DNA of 64,000 bases from Yponomeuta sedellus (GCA_934045075.1 OW203736.1:7827109-7891108); one strand, 5' to 3'; counted from the first letter of the stretch, positions 52,997 to 62,700 are shown. A program made the numbers and translations. The notes: generated from the letters alone by a model not told the origin.

Positions 52997-53924
52997 GAGA
53001 TAACATTTTAAAATATTATGAAATCTACCACATTGTTTTATTTGTGCATCTATCCACCCTATTAGTATTAATTCTTTATTGCACAAAAGATGATGTAAAA
53101 AAGATGCATTTTCTTCCAGTAAATGTCCATTTTGTATTATTTGTCGATAGGTTCACCCTATCGACAAACTAGAACTCGCATTGTCCCATCCCAAACTGAG
53201 AATGCAATTGTTTTTCAATTTTGAACTTATGTCTTACTAGGTAAAAGTTCTTTTCGGTCCGACGGGGTGATAGTTCCATCTAGTGTAGAGTAGCGTTACT
53301 ACAAAATGTCAACCTTAATTTCATCATTGTCATTTGACTTTGATCATTGTTAACATTATGAAAAGGTGCATATTTTACTTGAAACTTTTATGATGTACAC
53401 CTTTTCGGCATTGACTTTATTTACCAATGGCAGCTTGGCATTCGTAGTGTGCGTTTGGTTTATGTGTATCAGTTTGGTTACACTGGTTTTCGTACTAATG
53501 TGTCATGTCACTACTTCTACTCTTTTTTTATTTTCTGTGATTGGATATTATGCCACCTCAGAAAGAAGGAGTATTTCACTACGCCGATTTCAACGACAAT
53601 TCTTCTACCTAAGTCACAAACAAGGTATAAGATAAAAACGCTTTCGCCTCCTATTCGACTGGAAAAGGATTTCACCTACGCAACCGTGCACAAAAACGTA
53701 TGCACGTTTTAAAAGTTTTTAAAAGCACTGTCAAATGAACGAATTCTAAAAATGAATTTGAACTCTGCCCCGTCAAAGGATATTGGTTGAAAAAACAATT
53801 TTTATTCTTTTTTCATTGGGAATCTTTTTTCATGCATCGATTCTCGTTTATTCTTTTGTGAACCTAAAACCTTTTTATGGAACACTCCAGCGGAGGTTCA
53901 TAGTTAGTTAGTTAGTCAGTTAAA
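52997..53924. other. Intergenic; two overlapping hydrophobic frames not supported
   Basis: A frame at 53366-53635 encodes a hydrophobic stretch (FVVCVWFMCISLVTLVFVLM) without homology I recognise; AT-rich DNA gives such frames by chance. A TTTGTCGATAGGG hairpin lies at about 53140-53167. Confidence 0.35.
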
Positions 53925-54180
53925 CCTGAGATTTCCGTACTTCGCCGCATAGTTGGGCCATTGTACGTAGCAAGCGCTGAGGTACTTTAACACTTCAGAC
54001 ACTAGGGTTTCCTTACGATGTTTTCCTTCACAGTCAGCGAGTAGTATTGCTACTATACTTTCACAAGTGTACATAACTTAGAAAACAATGTCGTTCGTAC
54101 ATGCCGGGGTTCGAACCTACGACCTCCTGATTGAGAAGTCGGCGTTCTACACAGCTCCGCTGCCACCGCTTTACGAGCGG
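53925..54180 (-). mobile_element. SINE-C with tRNA-like head
   Basis: CCTGAGATTTCCGTACTTCG, GCAAGCGCTGAGGTAC, ACATGCCGGGGTTCGAACC and AGCTCCGCTGCCACCGC. Confidence 0.75.
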
Positions 54181-54297
54181 AGGTTCATATAATTTTGATT
54201 AAATGTCAACTAACCCTACGGCGTCGGCGTCAAAACTACGATTAATATTTGGAGTAAGAAAACCTTACTATGCAAACATTAATTGTCATCAGAAATT

Positions 54298-54365
54298 GGC
54301 TGCCTCATTAGTCTAGAGGTATCTCGTCTGCTTACCACGCCGGAGGTCTTGGGTGCGATTTTCAC
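54298..54365 (+). mobile_element. tRNA-like SINE head (SINE-E type)
   Basis: GGCTGCCTCATTAGTCTAGA, GGTATCTCGTCTGC and GGTCTTGGGTGCGATTTTCA. The D and anticodon arms are tRNA-like; the T-loop motif is weak. Confidence 0.45.
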
Positions 54366-54439
54366 TGTGAGCCGCCGTACGTCTGTACAAACGACTGCTA
54401 TTTGATCTCTTATAAGAATTTTCATATAAAATTTTCTTG

Positions 54440-54780
54440 GGTTATAAAAACCTATTTAGAGGCTAAAAATTCCACCCATGACGCTCTCCCAACTGACCCA
54501 ATGAGCAACTCACCGGCATCAGTAAAGTTTCGAACCTCGTTACAACACTCTCTGTGTTACGTACAGGCAGCAACATCTGGCTGAAGTAATTTTGCATCAC
54601 TTGCAGCCCCGAGTACCTACTTTGCAGTTAGGTTTCACATTGGAACGATATCGCTGTATCCACATGATTATGTTCTTTTTAAGGCACTCACCTGTGCTAA
54701 GGACCGTTTCAAAAACCTATTAAGAGGCTTAAAATATCACCCATGCCGGGACTCGAAACCGCGACCTCTGACTAACCAAA
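54440..54780 (-). mobile_element. SINE-B, deleted in the head, plus partial second unit
   Basis: CCTATTTAGAGGCTAAAAAT, GCAGCAACATCTGGCTGAAG, ACTTTGCAGTTAGG; a second AGAGGCTTAAAATATC with GGGACTCGAAACCGCG follows. Confidence 0.7.
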
Positions 54781-54827
54781 TTCTTGGGTTACCAAATGAC
54801 GTTATATTTAATATTTTAAGATATATA

Positions 54828-55489
54828 CAGGTTGTCTCATTCAAATCGGTCAGTATGGGAATGTCAGAAACTATAAGACATACGAAGATCTGTTTTGAGG
54901 AACCATGTCATCGATTTTAATAACAAGAAAAACTGCATTCATACATTTTAAAAAAACATCTGTACTCCGTTCTGGAATCGAATCCGGATGTTTTGAAAAA
55001 AAAAACTTCTATTAATCAAACACTAACAATCAATTGAAAAGACAAGCTATGACACCGTTGAAGACCTAAAAGTGGCCATAGAGACAATTTTAACGCAAAT
55101 TCACCACATGAAGATACAAAATGCAATAGTAAGATCGTTACCTAAACGTGTTGAATATTGTATTGAAAAAGGCGGCTGGTCACTTCGAGCACCTACTAAA
55201 ATAAGTTAAAGTATGTAAAAACAATGCATTTTATTCATTTTAGACATCATGTTTCATACAGATATTTACTACTTAAGACCTACACAATCGATATCTAAAT
55301 AGAAATAGTGTAGGTTTTTTTTCAAAAAAACCGGGTTCGATTCCCGAACGGAGTACAGATGTTTTTTAAAAAGTATGAATGCAGTTTTTCTTGTTATTAA
55401 AATCGACGACATGGTTCCTCAGAACAGATCTTCGTATGTCTTATGGTTTCAGACTTTCCCATACTGACCGAATTCAATGAGACAGCCTG
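54828..55489. mobile_element. Mariner/Tc1-like DNA transposon with long terminal inverted repeats
   Basis: CAGGTTGTCTCATTCAAATC at the left end is matched by GATT/AATTCAATGAGACAGCCTG at the right, with TA on each side (54826-54827, 55490-55491), the expected target for this superfamily. Inverted repeats extend about 170 bp and include GAAGATCTGTTTTGAGGAAC. The interior keeps part of the transposase. Length 662 bp against about 1.3 kb for autonomous elements, so internally deleted. Confidence 0.8.
55051..55209 (+). pseudogene. Transposase C-terminus (mariner-like)
   Basis: An open frame reads DTVEDLKVAIETILTQ, MKIQNAIVRSLPKRVEYCI and EKGGWSL, stop at 55207. The (S/T)VEDLK...I......VxxSLxxRxxxCIxxxGG pattern is the C-terminal tail of mariner-like transposases. 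The DDE/D catalytic part is lost, so this copy cannot cut DNA; it might still be mobilised through its ends if a helper exists. Confidence 0.65.
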
Positions 55490-55639
55490 TATATACAAAA
55501 ATCGTCCCACAGCTGTATACTAGAAGTAGTTCTATGAACGACACTGTGATAACGGATTTCAGTTTTTGCTTCATGCTAAGAAACGTTCAGTAATCTAATC
55601 TATTGGTGGCGACACAGCTTTAAAACACCAGCATCATAT

Positions 55640-55788
55640 TCGGGACGTAGATAGACAGATAGAATATTCTTTGTTGCGTGTACACCAGGGATTACATAAG
55701 AGTCTTAAAAAATAACAGTACACTACAAGTGGCGACCTTATTACTAAAAGTAATTTCTTCCAGACAACCATTGTTATGTTCAAATCCT
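55640..55788 (-). mobile_element. CR1-tail LINE 3' end
   Basis: ATATTCTTTGTTGCGTGTAC, then AGTGGCGACCTTATTACTAA and GTAATTTCTTCCAGACAACC. Confidence 0.55.
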
Positions 55789-56000
55789 TGCATGTACTTC
55801 GTTTTCTAAGTCAATTAGGTACACTTCTACAGTTGTAGTAGCAACAATTGTCCCTCGCTTACGGTGGAGGAAAACATTAGAAGAAATCCTGCGTGTCTTA
55901 CATACTTCAGCGCTAATGCCAATCCGCGGTGGGCACTCGTGCTAATTAAGCCTCTCTCTTCGACAGAAATTATGTGCTCTGCAGTGGGCCGTACGTAAAA
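55789..56000 (+). mobile_element. SINE-C fragment
   Basis: TGTACTTCGTTTTCTAAGTC, GGTGGAGGAAAACATTAG, ACTTCAGCGCTAATGCC and CCGCGGTGGGCACTCGTG. Confidence 0.65.
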
Positions 56001-56334
56001 CAGAAATCTAATAGACGTAAAAATCCTCTTAACCTAACTCGATAAGTCTCTTACTTTATCCAGCCTCTTACTTAAGCAAAATAATTAAGGCGAAGAGGCT
56101 GTATTCTGAAAGCATCCCCGGCTTAAGGAGAGGTAAGTATAATGCAGTATCGCTGCTGACGAATTCATTATTTTGCATAACAGAACCTTTAACAAGTAAC
56201 AAACAAGAAGCACCCACTCCACCACTTCTGAACAATAACTCGCTCCTATCCTAGGGTTGCCGCTATAGGATTACGCGTGATTTAGATTCTCCCAAGAAGC
56301 TACGCTTAATAGATAGATGATGACGATTATATCT

Positions 56335-56575
56335 ACTGTGTGGTGTCGGCTACAGAATAGCACCAACCCAATTCTTCCCGCGGGTGTCGTAAAAGGCGAC
56401 TAAGGGACACAAACCGGGGTGTAGGCAGCAGCCCCCCCTGCAGTACGTCCACCAAACTGCGATCCTCAACCCGCATGCCCAGCGTGGGGATTATGGGCAT
56501 TACCTCTCAATGATGGCACAACCTTGCGCAGGGCTTGTCCAGCAGTGGACTAATATAGCCTGAAGAAGTAGAAGA
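56335..56575 (+). mobile_element. RTE-tail, near full length
   Basis: CTGTGTGGTGTCGGCTACAG to GTGGACTAATATAGCCTG. AGATGATGACGAT before and AGATGATGATGAT after may be the target duplication, but the tail is itself a GAT repeat. Confidence 0.75.
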
Positions 56576-56585
56576 TGATGATGAT

Positions 56586-56656
56586 GCAGGAAAAATCCGG
56601 CATAAGGATATACAAAAGGTTGATCTTTGTATATCCTCACTGCTGGATTTTTCCTG
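56586..56656. repeat. Palindrome across a SINE-5S end
   Basis: GCAGGAAAAATCC...AGGATATACAAA is mirrored by TTTGTATATCCT...GGATTTTTCCTGC around a GGTTGATC centre. Confidence 0.85.
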
Positions 56657-56870
56657 CTTAGCAGGAAGTTTAGGCCTTACTCCACCACGGGGGCTAAGTT
56701 CGGGTTGGTAGAGGACTGTAAGGCAGCGGTGGGCTTTACTGTCAGAAGTTATCAAGCCGCCCATAAGTCCGCTGAAATGACTTAATGACTCCCAGTACAT
56801 GACAGAAGCCACTAACCACTTAACATGCTTTGCGCAGCACAGAAGAGCTCGGAAAAAATGCCACTAGCGA
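56620..56870 (-). mobile_element. SINE-5S, 3' two thirds
   Basis: TTTGTATATCCTCACTGCTG, CCACCACGGGGGCTAAGTTC, AGTTATCAAGCCGCCCATAA and ACATGCTTTGCGCAGCACAG; the head is missing. Confidence 0.7.
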
Positions 56871-56879
56871 TATATAATT

Positions 56880-57590
56880 TTCTTTTGAAAAGAAAATGTT
56901 TATTTCTAAAGTCTGCAATTTCTTCTTGATAAGTTTATTTCCAAATTTAAGCACGATCAAACCACGATTTTTTTTTAAATCAGCTCATTTTACACTATGT
57001 AACGTGTCAAAGTCTCTGCTATAAGGTTAATTTAAATGAAAGCTTTATAGATAAAGTTAAGTAATTTGAAATTCTATGTTTTTTAAATTTATTTTACTTA
57101 ATATAATGCTACTGACATTTCAATTATTTAATTTCATCTTTAAATTACATTAAAATCGTAAATTTTAGTACCTGCCTGATATTTGGAATTCAAAATGCTA
57201 TTTTGAATTCTTTTCACATTAATGGGTTTTAGATATACATTTGTATGTTAGGACATATTTACCAGAATGTGAAATCATATTTTTTAAAATGTCGCCGTAA
57301 TGTACCATGTTCTAAGCAAATGAATTTATTTTATTTTTGAAGTGTGTGACAGCCCTACAGCCGGCTTATGTTTTAAACAAGCGATACGCCAACGTGTTCA
57401 CTCTTTGCGGTGTATAATGAATCACAATGTGGACAAAGTCTTTAGTCTTGGCATAGGTATTACCATAAATTTGTACAAAATCGTTCAGAAGTTTACAAGA
57501 TTACTTCGATAGTACAACGACTTTTTTGTAGCTCTAGCATTAGTATAGTTGCCTAAAACTTGCAAAAAAAAACCAATGAGATACTTGGCT
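56880..57590. other. Intergenic, AT-rich, nothing recognised
   Basis: No gene or repeat seen. Confidence 0.4.
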
Positions 57591-57620
57591 AAGGCTTGGA
57601 TACCGCCCTCACGTCCGAGT

Positions 57621-57850
57621 GACCGTGTGTTCGAATCCCGGCAGCTAGCAATTTAGTTAGATATTAAACGGGTCAAATCGCGATTATTTATTAGACAAAA
57701 CGTAATTACCTTATTTCCCGACGTTTCGTCAGCGTTGCAGTTGCCGTGGTCTCGGGTCTACCCTAATAAATAATCGCGATTGGTCCCGTTTAATATCTAA
57801 CTAAATTGCTAGCGGCCGTGTGTTCGAACACACGGCTGCTCGGAATTATG
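57621..57850. mobile_element. FB fold-back, best-formed copy, in a tRNA-like context
   Basis: TTAGTTAGATATTAAACGGG to GATTATTTATTAG is mirrored by AATAAATAATCGCG and CCCGTTTAATATCTAACTAA around GACGTTTCGTCAGCGTTGC. The palindrome extends outwards on both sides through GCTAGCAATT and CCGTGTGTTCGAA, so the tRNA-like sequence next to it was doubled too. Confidence 0.8.
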
Positions 57851-57889
57851 GAATGTATGAGTATCGCGAATCATTAAGAAAATACTATA

Positions 57890-58055
57890 GCTAGCAATTT
57901 GTTTTCTAAGGTACGTATATTTGAAGGTATAGTAGCAATACTACCGGGTAACGGTGAAGGGAAACATCGTGTGGAAAATGCCGTGGGAGGCATGTGTCGT
58001 AACTAAGCCCCGCTCTCCCAAGGCAAGGCTTGTGCCCTGTAGAGGAACGTTTATA
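57890..58055 (+). mobile_element. SINE-C fragment
   Basis: CAATTTGTTTTCTAAGGTAC, ACGGTGAAGGGAAACATCGT and AAGGCTTGTGCCCTGTAG. Confidence 0.65.
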
Positions 58056-58070
58056 AGTTACATTAGAGAT

Positions 58071-58395
58071 TTTAAAAACCTATTTAGAGGCTAAAAATTT
58101 CACCCATGCCGGGATTCGAACCCGCAACCTCTGGCTATCCGTACCAGCGCTCTACCAATTGGGCCAATGGGCGACTCACGGCATCAGTGAAATTTCGAAC
58201 CTCTTTACAATATTCTCTGTATTACGTACAGGCAGCGACATCTGACTTAAGCAAATTGCATTACTTACAGCCCCGACTACCTACTTTGCAGTTAGGTTTA
58301 ACATCGGAACGATATCACTGTACCCACATGATTACACTATTTTTATTTTTAATGCACTAACCCGTGCTAAGGAACAAATTTAAAAACCTATTTAA
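58071..58395 (-). mobile_element. SINE-B, full unit with 9-bp target duplication
   Basis: ATTAGAGAT at 58062-58070 and 58396-58404. The 325-bp element begins and ends with TTTAAAAACCTATTTA in direct orientation, with the tRNA-like head, GGCAGCGACATCTGACTTAA and AATGCACTAACCCGTGC between. Confidence 0.88.
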
Positions 58396-58889
58396 ATTAG
58401 AGATGTACAAAACAGCTGATATTCCTGATTCCCGCCAATTTAGAGTCGGTTACAAAGTGGTAGCCGAAAATGGCAGCCAGTTCTCTGGTACTAGTCAGTA
58501 ACTGCCTTCGTCTGCCGTCCGTCCATCCTGTATAGGGGCCTGATTCAAGGAATTTCGCTGTACATTGCCAAGTTAATCAACTCACAGATTAATAGCCAGC
58601 TCGTGCTGAGTTAGTGCACCATTATTTTTGCTACAACCACAGTACTCACACTGGAAAATACACTCCTGTGTGTTTGAATTGTTATTTTTTTTTGTGACGC
58701 AAGTAAAATGCTTACCACGTGGCTGTCGTATGCCTATATTATATGTAAACTGTAGAAAACGCTGATTGTACATTTAATTACCCTTTATACTAATGATAAC
58801 TTCGACAATGTTTGTTTTCTCGAATAAAATAAAATATGTCTTTGTTCTACTTGTATGTGTTGTTTGTTTTTACAACTCCTATATAGTTT
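58396..58889. other. Intergenic, nothing recognised
   Basis: No supported gene. Confidence 0.4.
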
Positions 58890-59025
58890 TTTAGGTTAGA
58901 CGAAGACCTCAAGAAGATGGGGAAGCTATCAGGATGGAGGAAAGATGCAAAGGACCGAGCGAATTGGAAGAAAAATGTTGAAGAAGCCAAGACCCACACC
59001 GGGTTGTAGCGCCATAGGAAGTAGG
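58890..59025 (+). pseudogene. RTE-type reverse transcriptase C-terminus, decayed
   Basis: LDEDLKKMGKLSGWRKDAKD, RANWKKNVEEAKTHTGL, then a stop. This matches the DDxxKxxGxxWxRxAxDRxxWKxxxEEAxTxxG end of RTE proteins. Confidence 0.6.
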
Positions 59026-59282
59026 TAAACATAATTTTCTTAATATTGTTTTATTGTATGCATGGGTGTGTGTAAATCCAAATAAATAATTCATCCATTT
59101 ATTCAATAAATAGGAAACTCGGGTACGCAATTTCCATGTACGTCGAATTATCATAAAAAAATATGAACTATAAATATATGAGGATGTTTGCGCCTGCCAA
59201 AAAGTATGCACACTCCTTGCTACCTGAAACATATTCTTTTTCTACATAAGTCGTCTTTTGTTTTTCTTCCTGTAAAAAATAT

Positions 59283-59573
59283 TTGCGCAATCAACCCGCT
59301 ATTGTAAATATAACACTGATTCTAAAAGTCGTCGTATTTATTCTGCGAGGATTTGCAAAACAGATAAATCTCTTCAGAGACAGGCCCCATATACCCCGCA
59401 TATCTCCATATAAGGCGGTGCCTCAAGAAGCATTCCACCCAAACGTAGTTTGGGTTTCACCTAGAAACTACAGTCCGGATCGCAATAAACCTTTGGCAAT
59501 ACGTTTAGAGGACACTAATTGTAGCTTGCACGTGGTTAAAATTGCAAATATAGTAATGGAAAAGAAGTTATAG
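59283..59573 (+). other. Unassigned open frame of 96 codons
   Basis: The product would contain RDRPHIPRISPYKAVPQEA and VVWVSPRNYSPDRNKPLAI, with ordinary codon composition for about 65 residues, ending METEKKL-like at a TAG. A possible acceptor (GGATTTGCAAAACAG, 59364) would fit an internal or last exon. I recognise no domain. It could be a host exon, a degraded element or chance. Confidence 0.2.
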
Positions 59574-59639
59574 CCTTACTGTTCTTTCGTACTAACTGTG
59601 CTTGAGATTATTACTATATTATAGTCGGTTAGCTTTTAG

Positions 59640-59825
59640 AATATAACTCGGGCTCTAGAGTAGGCTTCGGTTTTTACTAATTTTCGCCGGTTTTCGTATT
59701 GATGATCGAGTTCTAATTTCGAAATTAAGTGTCATGTAATAGTTCCGATATTTCTATTACACGAATATATCCGATTCTATCCAATAGTAGCCAAAGTATA
59801 TTCTAAAAGCTAACAGACTATACTA
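59640..59825 (-). repeat. Dispersed repeat, inverted copy of 21050-21190
   Basis: TCTAGAGTAGGCTTCGG, TCTAATTTCGAAATTAAGTG and TTCCGATATTTCTATTACAC are complementary to the earlier copy, whereas TATTCTAAAAGCTAACAGAC appears in the same sense in both, near the end. Confidence 0.65.
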
Positions 59826-60569
59826 ACTTTCTATACTTCTACTTTTATATCTTCTTTCTATACTTTTTTTGGATAATTTTATCTCCAATTATAAGTTCGA
59901 GCAAAACTCAATCTCTCAACGTATTGGCCAAGTTTTATTCCAATCCGACACGACGTTTGAGTTTGTAAATACCAAACCACGTTTGTATGGGACTTGCTCC
60001 TTTTAAGGGACAGCTCTTAAGTTCCTTGATTCCTTTACCCACGTCTTCCAGTTTACACAATGCATGTTGTTAACTGCAGCAAAATTATGTTCGTTAATGC
60101 TCTAGGTTGATGTTAATCTAAAGAGCATAAACGTTCACCGCAAGATTAAAACGATGCAGGCTCAAGCTCATACTCATAATCTGCCTGTGCCACGTTATTA
60201 TAGCGAGATTTCCTCAAGATTAATTATCACATCCGAGATGCTGATGTTATGCGTTAGTGAATGCCTTTGAAGTTGCTTTGTTTTGGTGGTTTTAATCTAT
60301 ACATTAGACACTGTGGAGTTGCGCACAATGAAATGTATTCTATTTTCATTCTTGTGTCACGTACTTTTAAGCGTCCTTATTGTCTTAATATCTTCGACGG
60401 TAGAACTGTAGGAGAGTTAAATTAAAAGCGGTTAAGTGTATATATTGTACTTGTCATATTCTTGATACACACGTCATTCGTTATAAAAGGTTTTTAATTA
60501 GATAGCAAGTAACATACAGACGTAAATGGTAGTTATACTTTCAATGTGACTTTCGCTTTTGTGTATGTA
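59826..60569. other. Intergenic, nothing recognised
   Basis: No gene or clear repeat seen. Confidence 0.4.
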
Positions 60570-60888
60570 TGTCTGTTGTATGTCCCCAGTGCTCCAGAGC
60601 ACGGGTCTCTTTCTGAAATGCAGGAAGGATAGTTCATACTCCACCAGGGAGCCAAGTCCGGCTTGTTTATTCGGTAAAATGTTATATATCGCAATTGGCG
60701 TAATGGCAGTCGTTAAGCCATGTCAGAGGCCTTATGGGCAGCTTGATAACCTCTGACGGTAAGGCCCGCCAATGTCTTATAATGAGCCACCAAGCCGTAT
60801 GGAGTATGGGATAACCTTTCTGCGATGCAGGAAGAGACCCATGTCCCAGCAGTGGGGACATATAAAGAGTTGATATCATCATCAACAT
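60570..60888. mobile_element. Two SINE-5S fragments, inverted to each other
   Basis: 60570-60665 is minus (GTATGTCCCCAGTGCTCC to AGCCAAGTCCGGCTTG); 60690-60888 is plus (TAATGGCAGTCGTTAAGCC to CCAGCAGTGGGGACATATAA). Confidence 0.7.
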
Positions 60889-60893
60889 ATAGT

Positions 60894-61014
60894 GACGGCC
60901 TCGGTGGCGCAGCGGTTTGGCACGCTGACTGTAAAACCGTAGGTCTCGGGTTCGATCCCCGGCCGGATCAAACTAGGAAACGAACTTTTCTAGTTTGTCT
61001 CGGGTCTTGGATGT
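60894..61014 (+). mobile_element. SINE-D
   Basis: GGCCTCGGTGGCGCAGCGG (A box), GTCTCGGGTTCGATCCCCGG (B box), CTAGTTTGTCTCGGGTCTTG. It stops at GGATGTAATGTA where the next element begins. Confidence 0.75.
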
Positions 61015-61108
61015 AATGTATTACCCCTCAATGATGGCACAACCTTGTGCTATGGCACTCAGGGGAGGGCTAAGTCCAGCAGTGGACTAATATAGCCTGA
61101 AGAAGAAG
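61015..61108 (+). mobile_element. RTE-tail fragment
   Basis: TTACCCCTCAATGATGGCAC to GTGGACTAATATAGCCTG with GAAGAAGAAG. Confidence 0.75.
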
Positions 61109-61109
61109 T

Positions 61110-61225
61110 GTCCGAGTGGTCCCATCGCTTATGTAGTGTGAATGAAGGTGGCACTGAACGCTGCAGCGACATCACGCTGTTTAATTTATCTCATTACGTA
61201 GATGCAAAGGCCAAAACTGTAGTAT
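61110..61225 (+). mobile_element. SINE-C variant 3' end
   Basis: GTCCGAGTGGTCCCATCGC, GGTGGCACTGAACGCTGCAG and CTCATTACGTAGATGCAAAG match 37300-37400. Confidence 0.6.
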
Positions 61226-61328
61226 GAGCGTCGCGACTTAATTGTGAGTACTGGCCACAGCACTGTCGACGGTCCTCCGTTTGAATTTGATATGACATGA
61301 TACTTCATGTATTTCATATTGTCAATGC

Positions 61329-62049
61329 AATCCGCTATTTAAGACTCTCTTTTCAAGTAAGTCTTAAACGGTAAATAACTCTTCCACTAGACCAAAAAAT
61401 ATTTTAGTATATTATTTTTTGAGGACCATAAAAATATATTTTAAAACTTTATTTTCCTAAACAGCCAAAAAAGCGGTCAGTTATTTTTGTCTATGGTTTG
61501 AAGTCCAAAAAATTGTAAACAACGTTTGACATTCAATTTTCTGTAAGTGATCTCTGAGCATAGTGAAATAACAACAATGCAATCATGATTTAATCGAATT
61601 TACATCCAACATATAAAAATTATCATTATTGAATTGTTCGAGAATGAAAAAACACGTCAAGAAAGACCCCCGGGGAGTTGTGGATTCGTGTACCCAGTGA
61701 AATTAACGTTCGAAAAACTTGGCTTAAACTTGCCAAAAGAGACCCCGACTCTTTATTAATTGAAACTCGGATGTATTTATGTGAAGATCACTTTGATGTA
61801 AGTCCTATAATAATCAATGTTCACTGGCTCTGGCTGAAAGATGTTTGTTAACATACTTACGATGGTTTCAGGATGGCGGATAGCGATTTCACCGTTACGA
61901 ATTAAACGAGAAAAAATTTTTTTTACTTTGCACATTTCGTAGCCTGCATACTTACTTAGCAAAATCAATATATTTCGGTTTCTTGCGTTAAATACTATAG
62001 AAGATATTCATTTATCGCGTCAAATTTGATACATGTCAAATAGCGGATT
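61329..62049. other. Possible element bounded by 12-bp inverted ends
   Basis: AATCCGCTATTT at 61329-61340 and AAATAGCGGATT at 62038-62049 are exact inverted copies enclosing the THAP exon. No matching target duplication was seen outside. THAP domains occur in P-element and some Harbinger-like transposases, so a decayed DNA transposon is possible, but 12 bp could be coincidence. Confidence 0.3.
61663..61797 (+). CDS. THAP-domain exon with consensus splice donor
   Basis: This internal exon encodes the second half of a THAP zinc-finger DNA-binding domain. The frame reads KTPGELWIRVPSEINVRK, TWLKLAKRDPDSLLIETR and MYLCEDHFD. The KTPxxLWIxVP...RKxWLxLAxRxP...YxCEDHFD pattern is a THAP subtype common in lepidopteran proteins, and CEDHF holds the final C-x2-H zinc ligands, both intact. 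GAT|GTAAGT at 61797/61798 is a consensus donor directly after HFD, a place where THAP genes often split. Open frame extends up to 61648; acceptor AG dinucleotides at 61660-61661 and 61664-61665 lack a strong pyrimidine tract, and a stop lies at 61645. The exon for the first CxxC was not found; the nearest downstream acceptor (GGTTTCAG, 61872) leads to an early stop. Either a live gene with distant exons or a relic. Confidence 0.6.
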
Positions 62050-62052
62050 CTG

Positions 62053-62429
62053 TTTGTTAAAAGATTAACAATGAAATGTGTATTTTATGTTCGCCATGTC
62101 TTTCCACGTTAAATAAACCCCAACAATAATAAATCCTAGACATATATGGCAACGGTTTTGTAAAGTCATAAGTCATAAGTCATAGTCAAATTCGACGTGA
62201 AAATGTTATCACACAAAGGGCTCACGGTGGCAAAATATTAATAAAGTCCCGTTTTAAATCCAAACGCCCCCAGCGCTATGAAAGTTTTGAAAACTAACAA
62301 ACATAAGTTGGGAAACCCAACTCATATAAATAATAGTGCACTACCACGAAAACACATCAGACAAAACTCTTTCGCTTCAGACGTAAGGTACGAACTTTGT
62401 GCATAATTCCGTGGTATTGAAATACCAAG
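62053..62429. other. Intergenic, nothing recognised
   Basis: Contains GTCATAAGTCATAAGTCATA, a short 10-bp tandem, and TTGGGAAACCCAA, a small palindrome. Confidence 0.4.
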
Positions 62430-62525
62430 TGATTTCCTCCAAGTGGCACTTTGCTCTAAGCAATAAGGCCGCCAATTGTACCGTATCTTTGTAGTTTTTC
62501 CTGTTGTACAATCAAGAATATTCTT
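62430..62525 (+). mobile_element. CR1-tail LINE 3' end
   Basis: GCTCTAAGCAATAAGGCCGC, then CAATTGTACCGTATCTTTG and CAAGAATATTCTTATTTTAC. Confidence 0.6.
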
Positions 62526-62539
62526 ATTTTACTTGTCAA

Positions 62540-62700
62540 TAACGTAGTGTAGGACGCCCTCCGACTAGGTGGGATGACGAACTGCGAATAACTGCAGGCA
62601 GACGCTGAATGCGGCAAGCTGAAAACAGGGCGCTATGGCGCTCATTAGAGGAAGGCTATGTCCAGCAGTGGGCTAGTACAGCCTGACGATGATGACGATA
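62540..62700 (+). pseudogene. RTE-type reverse transcriptase, C-terminal end, one stop
   Basis: RSVGRPPTRWDDELRITAGR, then TGA where the intact copy has tryptophan, then MRQAENRALWRSLEEGYVQQ and WASTA. The tail is GATGATGACGAT. Confidence 0.75.

Noticed and set aside
53366..53712. Two overlapping hydrophobic frames resembling membrane proteins
   Set aside because: AT-rich DNA yields F/I/L/V-rich frames by chance; no motif, splice signal or homologue recognised.
61777..61968. Minus-strand frame of 63 codons, with GTAAGT-like sites on that strand
   Set aside because: It overlaps the THAP exon in antisense and has no recognised domain; the splice-like sites are not paired convincingly.
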